A DNA stretch of 64,000 bases, taken from NCBI RefSeq assembly GCF_002900975.1, contig NZ_PJON01000001.1:1426001-1490000 (forward strand), read 5' to 3'. Positions within the stretch are counted from its first letter, which is position 1. Every line of letters starts with the position of its first letter. Shown in pieces: positions 58,254 through 64,000 of the stretch. The notes below the pieces were generated by a model. The model saw only the letters and a list, made by a program, of their open reading frames with translations. It was not told the DNA's origin and searched no databases. The translations under genes and the position numbers were made by a program. Origin of the DNA: Tabrizicola aquatica (GTDB lineage Bacteria; Pseudomonadota; Alphaproteobacteria; Rhodobacterales; Rhodobacteraceae).

Positions 58254-59308
58254 TGCGTCCTGTCCGGCTTCTGATCCTTGGCACTGGCGGCATGGCAAAG
58301 AACCATGCCGAGCATTTCACGGCCATTCCCGGCGTCACCCTGGTGGGGGGCGTCGACACGCGGACCGAGCCGCTGGCGGCCTTTCAGGCGGCGCATGGCA
58401 TCCCGCATGGCTTTGCCTCGCTGGCCGAGGCCCTGGCCTGGGGCGAGTTCGACGCGGTGACGAACGTGACGCCCGATGCGGCGCATCATGTGACAACCCT
58501 GCCCCTTCTGGCCGCTGGCAAGCATGTGTTGTGCGAGAAGCCGCTGGCCACCAACGCCGCCCATGCCGACGAGATGGCCGAAGCGGCGCGCAAGGCGGGC
58601 GTGGTGAACATGGTGAACCTGTCCTACCGCAACGTCGCCGCCTTGCAAAAGGCGGCCGAGATGGTGCGCGACGGGGCCATCGGCGAGATCCGGCATTTCG
58701 AGGCCTCCTACCTGCAAAGCTGGCTGACCCAGCCCGCCTGGGGCCAGTGGGACCGCGAGCCGCAATGGCTGTGGCGACTGTCCACGGCGCATGGATCGAA
58801 GGGCGTCTTGGGGGATGTGGGCATCCATATCCTGGACTTCGCCACCTATATCGCGGGGGTCGAGGCGACGCAGGTCTCTTGCCTGTTGCAGACCTTCGAC
58901 AAGGCGCCGGGCGGGCGGATCGGGGAGTATGTGCTGGACGCCAACGACAGTGCGACGATGCAGTTGCGGCTGGCCAACGGCGCCTTGGGAACGGTGGCCG
59001 CGACGCGCTTTGCCACGGGTCACCTGAACGACCTGCGGCTGCGCCTCTACGGTCTGACCGGCGGGCTGGAGGTCAGTTTCGAGAAGGCCGAAAGCCGGCT
59101 GCGCGCCTGCCTTGGGGCGGATGTGCAGACCGCCGTCTGGCATGATGTGGACTGCCCGCCGGTGCCGACGATCTACCAGCGCTTCATCGCCGCGATCCGG
59201 GGCGAGGGGCCGTCCGAGCCGGACTTTGCCCGGGGTGCCGGTTTGCAGCGTCTGTTGGACCGGGCCGTGGACTCTTCGGTCGAGGGTGGGCGGCTTCTGG
59301 ACCTTTAG
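58253..59308 (+). CDS. Gfo/Idh/MocA family NAD(P)-dependent dehydrogenase
   Basis: 351 residues. N-terminal Rossmann motif LILGTGGMAKNHAEHF, catalytic Lys in CEKPLATN, and a C-terminal substrate domain (HGSKGVLGDVGIHILDFATYIAG, with the usual DxGxH). Translationally coupled to the ThuA-like gene. Such pairs oxidise sugars or inositol-type polyols; substrate unknown, but the pairing resembles thuAB of Sinorhizobium. ThuB is also in this family. Confidence 0.92.
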   Translation: MRPVRLLILGTGGMAKNHAEHFTAIPGVTLVGGVDTRTEPLAAFQAAHGIPHGFASLAEALAWGEFDAVTNVTPDAAHHVTTLPLLAAGKHVLCEKPLATNAAHADEMAEAARKAGVVNMVNLSYRNVAALQKAAEMVRDGAIGEIRHFEASYLQSWLTQPAWGQWDREPQWLWRLSTAHGSKGVLGDVGIHILDFATYIAGVEATQVSCLLQTFDKAPGGRIGEYVLDANDSATMQLRLANGALGTVAATRFATGHLNDLRLRLYGLTGGLEVSFEKAESRLRACLGADVQTAVWHDVDCPPVPTIYQRFIAAIRGEGPSEPDFARGAGLQRLLDRAVDSSVEGGRLLDL

Positions 59309-59322
59309 GGGCTACTCTTCGG

Positions 59323-59368
59323 GCACGTCGTGCGCTCCTCGCGGTTCTGCGACGCGTGCGCGACGTGC
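59323..59368. terminator. Bidirectional hairpin between the dehydrogenase and murD
   Basis: GCACGTCG (59323-59330) pairs with CGACGTGC (59361-59368), a perfect 8-bp stem with extra partial pairing inside a long loop, between convergent genes. No T-run. Confidence 0.4.
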
Positions 59369-59377
59369 TTGACCGTG

Positions 59378-60775
59378 TCAGAGCAGCGCCTTGACCCGGG
59401 CGGTGAAATCCTCGCCGCGCTTTTCGAAGTTCGGGTACTGGTCGAAGCTGGCGGCAGCCGGGGCGAGAAGGACGACCTCGCCCGGCTCGGCCTCCTCGGC
59501 GGCGCGGGCGACGGCGCGGTCCATCGTCTCGCAGATTTCATGCGGGGTCTCGCCCAGTTGCAGGGCGAAGTCGCGGGCGGAATGGCCGATCAGATAGGCC
59601 TTCACGACCGACCCCAGAAGCGGCTGCAGCGCGGCGATGCCGCCGTCCTTGCCCAGGCCACCGGCGATCCAGCGGATCTTTGGAAAGGCTTGCAGCGCCT
59701 TGGCCGCGCTGTCGACGTTGGTGGCCTTTGAGTCATTGATGAAGCGGACCCCGGAGCGTTCACCGACCAGCTGGCTGCGGTGCGGCAGGCCGGCAAAGCT
59801 GTGCAGCGCGCCTTCGATCAGCTTGGGTGCCAGGCCCAGGCTGCGGCAGGCGGCATAGGCGGCGCAGGCGTTCTGGTGGTTGTGGGCGCCGGGCAGGCCC
59901 TTGACCTCGCGCAGGTCGATGGACGCCACCTGCCGCCCCTTGCGCCATTCCGACAGGAACCCCTTGCGGGCAAAGACCGACCAGCCGAACCCCTCCAGCT
60001 TCTGCCCCGAGGAGATGCGGATCACCCGGTCATCGGCAGCGCCCTGCGCCAGTTGGCCGGCCAGAAAGCGGCCCTCGACCTCGTCCACGCCGATGACCGC
60101 CCGGTCGGGGCCGCCCATGGTGAAAAGCCGCGCCTTGGCGGCGAAATAGCCGCCCATCCCGGCGTGCCGGTCCAGGTGATCGGGCGACAGGTTGGTAAAG
60201 ACCGCCACATCCGGGGTCAGCGCCCGGGCAAGTTCGGTCTGGTAGCTGGAAAGTTCCAGCACCACCACCTCGCCATCGATCGGCGGGTCGATCGAAAGGA
60301 CCCCCTTGCCGATATTGCCCGCCATCTGCGTCGCGCGGCCGGCGACCTGCAGGATGTGATGGATCAGCGCCGTCGTGGTGGACTTGCCGTTCGACCCGGT
60401 GACCGCGATCACCTTTGGCGGGGTCTCCATCTCGGCCCATTCGCTGCTGGCAGCACTTTGGAAGAACAGGCCGATGTCGTTGTCGACCGGAATGCCCTGG
60501 TCCAGCGCGCGGGCGATGATCGGGTTCGGCGCGGCGTAAAGATGCGGGATGCCGGGCGAGGTGACCAGACACGCCACCCCTTCCAGCGCGGCATGGCGGG
60601 TCAGGTCGGTCAGGGTGAACCCCTCGGCCTCGGCCTTCTGGCGGGCTTCGGGGCTGTCGTCCCACAAAAGCGGCTCGGCCCCGCCGGCCCGCAGCGCGGC
60701 GGCCGTGGCCAGGCCCGACCGGCCCAGCCCCAGCACCGCAACCTTCGCCCCCGCAAAGCCCTTGACCGGGATCAT
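59378..60775 (-). CDS. murD: UDP-N-acetylmuramoylalanine-D-glutamate ligase
   Basis: 465 residues. ATP-binding motif [15 protein letters not shown], and [15 protein letters not shown] at the N-terminus (substrate UDP-binding Rossmann domain). C-terminal KDGGIAAL and [10 protein letters not shown] sites fit Mur ligases. Adds D-Glu to UDP-MurNAc-L-Ala. The preceding gene on the strand is the LysM protein gene, which ends 59 bp before its start. Confidence 0.95.
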   Translation of the reverse strand: MIPVKGFAGAKVAVLGLGRSGLATAAALRAGGAEPLLWDDSPEARQKAEAEGFTLTDLTRHAALEGVACLVTSPGIPHLYAAPNPIIARALDQGIPVDNDIGLFFQSAASSEWAEMETPPKVIAVTGSNGKSTTTALIHHILQVAGRATQMAGNIGKGVLSIDPPIDGEVVVLELSSYQTELARALTPDVAVFTNLSPDHLDRHAGMGGYFAAKARLFTMGGPDRAVIGVDEVEGRFLAGQLAQGAADDRVIRISSGQKLEGFGWSVFARKGFLSEWRKGRQVASIDLREVKGLPGAHNHQNACAAYAACRSLGLAPKLIEGALHSFAGLPHRSQLVGERSGVRFINDSKATNVDSAAKALQAFPKIRWIAGGLGKDGGIAALQPLLGSVVKAYLIGHSARDFALQLGETPHEICETMDRAVARAAEEAEPGEVVLLAPAAASFDQYPNFEKRGEDFTARVKALL

Positions 60776-60834
60776 GCCTGCCCCCTGCTGTTTCCAGGGG
60801 ACAGGGATAGGTCAGGACGCGGGAAAGGGAAAGG

Positions 60835-61929
60835 CTACTCCTGCGACTTGGTCCAGGCGGACAGGCCGGTGGCGACCAGGTCGTACCATTCCCCCGTCTC
60901 GCGCATTTCAGAGATGCCGCGGTTCACCATCTCCATATACTCGCCTGCCCGCGGGTTCTTCTTCGAGATCACGAAGTGGTGCGTGTTGAAGGTCGCAAGC
61001 GCGGGGTTCAGCGCAACCTTGTCGGTCGCATCAAGTTCCTCGAAATTCGCGGTCGAGGTCTCGATCTCGATGGAATAAAGGTCCACCTCGCCCGCCAGCA
61101 GCATCTGCGCGCATTCCATCGGGCTTTTCGGCTGGACGAAAGTCACCGCCGGCGCGGCCAGGCCCTCGACCTCCAGGTCCGAGGTCGGCCAGCCTTCGGG
61201 CCGGCAGATCCGCGCCCCGGCATAGTCGCCAAAGCTGCGGGCGGAAGCATAGGGGCTGTCGACCAGGGTGTGGTAGGAATAGGCCACCTCATAGATCGGC
61301 AGCGAGAAGTCGAACTCGGTACACATCTTCACCGCGAACTCGCCCAGAAGGTCGATGCGCGAACAGTCGGGCCGCGACCAGGCGATCGACATGTCGAAGG
61401 CATTCGTCGGCAGAAGCGTGTCGATATGCGAACCCCAGTCATCGACGTAGGAGATCTTGTAGTCGCGGTCATTGCCGCCGCGCTGCATCGCGGTCGAGGC
61501 CATCTGCACATAGATCCCGCCGCCCGGCAGGCTTTGGTCGGTGAAGGGCTTCCAGTCGTTCGAGGTGACGAACTTGACCGCCGGGGCATAGGCGCGCTCG
61601 GCCGGACGATTGGCTTCCTGGCGCTCGGTCTCGGCGGTGATGATGGCGGAAAGCTCGCTGTCGGCGGTCAACCGGCCATCTTCGCAGGGCAGGATCAGTT
61701 GCAGGCCGACGGGCAGGTTGTTGAAGTTCCGCCCCACCGCATCGCGGTTGGCGTTGAAGATCATCTGATAGTTGTAAGAGCCATAGGCCGCAAAGGCGAT
61801 CGCGCCCAGCGTGTCGCCCTCCTTGACGGTGTAGGTCGTGCAAGCTTCCTGCGCGGCGGCGGCAAGGGGTGCCAGCAGCGCAAGGCCGGCAAAGGCCGCA
61901 AGGCGGGCGCGGTGAATGGTGAATGACAT
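60835..61929 (-). CDS. LysM plus family 3 solute-binding protein
   Basis: 364 residues. Signal peptide to about residue 26; a LysM repeat at about 31-81 (CTTYTVKEGDTLGAIAFAAYG...NLPVGLQLILPCEDG); then a SBP_bac_3 fold (KFVTSNDWKPFTDQSLPGGGIYVQMASTAM, DWGSHIDTLLPTNAFDMSIAWSRPD, GEVDLYSIEIETSTANF). So it would bind peptidoglycan and a small ligand in the periplasm. It lies between mraY and murD, genes of precursor synthesis, with no ABC permease near. ATG at 61929 after GGGAG. Confidence 0.82.
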   Translation of the reverse strand: MSFTIHRARLAAFAGLALLAPLAAAAQEACTTYTVKEGDTLGAIAFAAYGSYNYQMIFNANRDAVGRNFNNLPVGLQLILPCEDGRLTADSELSAIITAETERQEANRPAERAYAPAVKFVTSNDWKPFTDQSLPGGGIYVQMASTAMQRGGNDRDYKISYVDDWGSHIDTLLPTNAFDMSIAWSRPDCSRIDLLGEFAVKMCTEFDFSLPIYEVAYSYHTLVDSPYASARSFGDYAGARICRPEGWPTSDLEVEGLAAPAVTFVQPKSPMECAQMLLAGEVDLYSIEIETSTANFEELDATDKVALNPALATFNTHHFVISKKNPRAGEYMEMVNRGISEMRETGEWYDLVATGLSAWTKSQE

Positions 61930-62074
61930 GAAGACTCCCTGATTATTGTTTCTTGGGATCAAGGAATGATCAGGAATGGGCCGATACTTCTGCAATGCTG
62001 TGGCAGAAACAAGGAAATCGCCAAGCTTGTTTCCGCATGGGAAACTTCGTGCCGGACGAGGACAAGGATCGGGT

Positions 62075-62097
62075 GGTGGGCGGATCGCCCACCCTAC
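62075..62097. repeat. Palindromic repeat GGTGGGCG-GAT-CGCCCACC, copy 2
   Basis: 8-bp arms at 62075-62082 and 62086-62093 (followed by CTAC), in the gap between mraY and the LysM gene. Matches the element at 32141 with a 3-base centre. Confidence 0.7.
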
Positions 62098-62185
62098 GCC
62101 GCGCCTGCGGTCGGGCCGCAGTTCCTTGTCTCGGGGCTGCGGCGCGGGATGGAGACTCAACCCAAGGGTGAATTGACGCGGGCGT

Positions 62186-62208
62186 AGGGTGGGTGATTCA
62201 CCCACCCT
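62186..62208. repeat. Palindromic repeat AGGGTGGGTGA-T-TCACCCACCCT, copy 3
   Basis: 11-bp perfect arms, 8 bp downstream of the mraY stop. A relative of the elements at 32141 and 62075 (GTGGG core). Possibly a transcript-end hairpin for mraY. Confidence 0.7.
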
Positions 62209-62216
62209 TGCGCGGT

Positions 62217-63299
62217 CTAGCGGACCTTCAGCGTCGCCAGGCCGACCATCGCCAGGATCAGGCTGATGATCCAGAAGCGGATGACGATCTGCGGCTCGGC
62301 CCAGCCCTTCTTTTCGAAATGGTGGTGGATCGGGGCCATCAGGAAGATGCGCTTCTTGGTGCGCTTGTAGTACAGGACCTGGACGATCACGCTCAGCGCC
62401 TCGACAACGAACAGGCCGCCGACGATGGCCAGCACGATCTCGTGCTTGGTGCAGACGGCGATGGCCCCCAGCGCGCCGCCCAGGGCAAGCGACCCGGTAT
62501 CGCCCATGAACACCGCCGCGGGTGGCGCATTGTACCACAGGAACCCCAGCCCCGCCCCGAAAAGGGCGGCGGTAAAGACCAGCAGGTCGCCGGTCCCGGG
62601 CACGAAGTGGACGTCCAGATACTCGGTGAAGTTCGAGTTGCCGACCACATAGGCGATGATGCCCAAGGTGCCGCCCGCGATCATCACCGGCATGATTGCC
62701 AGCCCATCCAGCCCGTCGGTCAGGTTCACCGCATTGGCCGCGCCCACGATCACGATCATGCCGAAGGGCACGAAGAAAAGCCCCAGGTTCAGCAGCGCAT
62801 CCTTGAAGAAGGGAAAGGCCAGCTGGTTCGTCAACTCGGGTGGGTGGAACATCGACGCGGCATAGCTGGCCAGCGCCGCGATCAGAAGGCCAAGGCCCAT
62901 CCGCACCTTGCCCGAGACGCCCTTGGTGTTCTGCTTCGTGACCTTGGCATAGTCGTCGGCAAAGCCGATCAGGCCAAAGGCCAGGGTCACCAGGATCACG
63001 ATCCAGACGAAGGGATTGTCCAGCCGCGCCCAAAGCAGGGTCGAGACCATCAGCGCCGACAGGATCAGAAGGCCCCCCATCGTCGGCGTGCCCGCCTTGG
63101 ACAGGTGCGATTGCGGCCCGTCATCGCGGATCGGCTGGCCCTTGCCCTGCTTGCGGCGCAGAAGGTCGATCAGCGGGCGACCGAAGATGAAGCCGAAGAT
63201 CAGCGCCGTCACGAAGGCCCCGCCGGCCCGGACGGTGATATAGCGGAACAGGTTGAACACACCGCCGCCATCGGCAAACTCGGCCAGCCAGTAAAACAT
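62217..63299 (-). CDS. mraY: Phospho-N-acetylmuramoyl-pentapeptide transferase
   Basis: 360 residues with about ten helices. Active-site motifs are [26 protein letters not shown] and [13 protein letters not shown]. Transfers phospho-MurNAc-pentapeptide to undecaprenyl phosphate at the inner membrane. ATG at 63299 immediately precedes the murF stop codon order (TAGATG junction), so murF and mraY are cotranscribed. Confidence 0.97.
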   Translation of the reverse strand: MFYWLAEFADGGGVFNLFRYITVRAGGAFVTALIFGFIFGRPLIDLLRRKQGKGQPIRDDGPQSHLSKAGTPTMGGLLILSALMVSTLLWARLDNPFVWIVILVTLAFGLIGFADDYAKVTKQNTKGVSGKVRMGLGLLIAALASYAASMFHPPELTNQLAFPFFKDALLNLGLFFVPFGMIVIVGAANAVNLTDGLDGLAIMPVMIAGGTLGIIAYVVGNSNFTEYLDVHFVPGTGDLLVFTAALFGAGLGFLWYNAPPAAVFMGDTGSLALGGALGAIAVCTKHEIVLAIVGGLFVVEALSVIVQVLYYKRTKKRIFLMAPIHHHFEKKGWAEPQIVIRFWIISLILAMVGLATLKVR

Positions 63300-64000
63300 C
63301 TAGAGGGTCCCTTCTTTCGGGCCAGCGGCCTGCCCCATTTTGCGCAAGCCGTCAACAACCAGGCTGACCTTCGACCCCTTGGAGCCCTTGACCAGCAGGA
63401 TATCCCCCGCATCGACCAGGCTGCGGGCGCGGGGGGCCAGTTCGGCCGCGGTCTCGACCCAGTCACCGCGCTGCTGGCGCGGCAGGGCGTCGTGCAGCGC
63501 CCGCATCCGGGGGCCGACGCAATGGATCAGGTGGACGGCCGACAGGCCCGGATGCTGGGCGATGTCGGCGTGCAGCGCGGCCTCGGTCGGTCCAAGCTCC
63601 AGCATGTCGCCCAGGATGGCAATCCGCCGCCCGCCACCGACGCGGCCGATCCCGTCGGTCGGGGTGGCGGCGATCAGCACATCCAGGGCGGCGGCCATCG
63701 AGGCGGGGTTGGCGTTGAACGCGTCGTCGATCAGGTCGAAGAAGGTCTCTTCGACGATATCCAGCACGATCCGCTCGCGCTGGCCGCGCCCGGCGGGCGG
63801 CGCCCAGCGGCCCAGGTCATGCGCGGCTATCATCGGGTCGGCCCCCAGCGCCTCGGCCACTGCCAGCGCCCCCAGCGCGTTCAGCGCGAAGTGGCGGCCG
63901 GGGGTCGCGACCTTGAACAGCATCGGCTCGCCCCGGCGGCTGGCCTGGCAGACCGTCGCCTCGTCGGCGATGCGGGCGTCGAGGAGGCGGAAGTCCGCGC
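63300..64000 (-). CDS. murF: MurF ligase, 5' part beyond window
   Basis: The C-terminal 233 residues of UDP-N-acetylmuramoyl-tripeptide-D-Ala-D-Ala ligase. Visible parts are LFKVATPGRHFALNALGALAVAEALGADP and DAFNANPASMAAALDVL, typical of MurF. The N-terminal half and ATP motif lie beyond the window end. Last codon of the frame abuts mraY. Confidence 0.93.
   Translation of the reverse strand, partial: ADFRLLDARIADEATVCQASRRGEPMLFKVATPGRHFALNALGALAVAEALGADPMIAAHDLGRWAPPAGRGQRERIVLDIVEETFFDLIDDAFNANPASMAAALDVLIAATPTDGIGRVGGGRRIAILGDMLELGPTEAALHADIAQHPGLSAVHLIHCVGPRMRALHDALPRQQRGDWVETAAELAPRARSLVDAGDILLVKGSKGSKVSLVVDGLRKMGQAAGPKEGTL

Noticed and set aside
62100-63033. N-terminal extension of the LysM protein frame through mraY
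   Set aside because: The extension is antisense-like in another frame of mraY; the start at 61929 has a signal peptide and ribosome site.
1-64000. Search for CRISPR arrays, transposases, integrases, prophage genes and rRNA
   Set aside because: No regularly spaced short repeats, no recognisable transposase or phage gene and no rRNA motifs were seen by eye.

Overview
This is a GC-rich chromosomal segment from an alphaproteobacterium, almost certainly the family Rhodobacteraceae (Rhodobacter, Tabrizicola or Gemmobacter-like). The evidence is the gene content (phaC-phaP-phaR, heterotetrameric sarcosine oxidase in the order soxB-D-A-G, the TadG/TadE trio with a small lipoprotein, split H-NOX/diguanylate cyclase, lone LolC/E permease, GlpX), the dense GC-rich coding, and dispersed GCCTCCGGCGGGGATATTT-type intergenic repeats. 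The genus cannot be fixed by eye. I see no transposase, integrase, prophage, CRISPR array, rRNA or replication origin, so this looks like ordinary chromosome that is rich in regulatory palindromes and interspersed repeats.

Layout. 1-4.5 kb: polyhydroxyalkanoate storage (phaC cut by the window start, phasin, a GST, the PhaR repressor) and a LysR regulator; two perfect CTGC-N3-GCAG PhaR sites lie in the phasin promoter. 4.8-12.8 kb (minus strand): a lone DegT/DnrJ aminotransferase, sarcosine oxidase soxBDAG, and a glutamate dehydrogenase that could use the glutamate/ammonium side of the same C1/N metabolism. 13.1-16.3 kb: Tad-type surface proteins. 16.4-18.7 kb: homoserine dehydrogenase and fructose-1,6-bisphosphatase. 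18.8-20.8 kb: LysR regulator divergent from a cupin and a cytochrome c. 21-24 kb: recJ, then a lytic transglycosylase between two identical tRNA-Glu(UUC) genes. 24.3-28.2 kb: a YnjBCD-type ABC importer. 28.2-29.8 kb: an H-NOX-like sensor without heme-ligand residues plus a diguanylate cyclase. 29.8-36.5 kb: DUF4153 membrane protein, acetyltransferase, cytochrome c, lipoprotein-release LolCD, DUF3833, a flavin-binding-fold protein, AlkD-like glycosylase.

36.5-43.3 kb: lipoprotein, moaA, hemP with a 38-residue overlapping partner, a small-molecule kinase with a class III aminotransferase-fold enzyme (hydroxylysine-type pair), a hydrolase, and altronate/galactarate dehydratase divergent from its probable GntR regulator. 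44.2-49.7 kb: two PfkB sugar kinases around a RbsD/FucU mutarotase, then pstB-phoU-phoB behind a Pho box, then an NTF2-like protein. 49.7-53.9 kb (minus): a polyamine-type ABC importer with a Tat-exported binding protein and an intra-operon terminator. 54.2-57.1 kb (minus): modE-like regulator and modABC. 57.5-59.3 kb: ThuA-like protein and a Gfo/Idh/MocA dehydrogenase behind a promoter with a LacI-type operator. 59.4-64 kb (minus): murF (cut by the window end), mraY, a LysM-plus-solute-binding protein, murD.

Nothing here can be called a new system from sequence alone. The best leads are the heme-less H-NOX/diguanylate cyclase pair, the LysM-solute-binding fusion inside the peptidoglycan precursor cluster, three near-perfect TGTCCA...TGGACA palindromes, the two families of dispersed repeats, and the tiny hemP-coupled reading frame.
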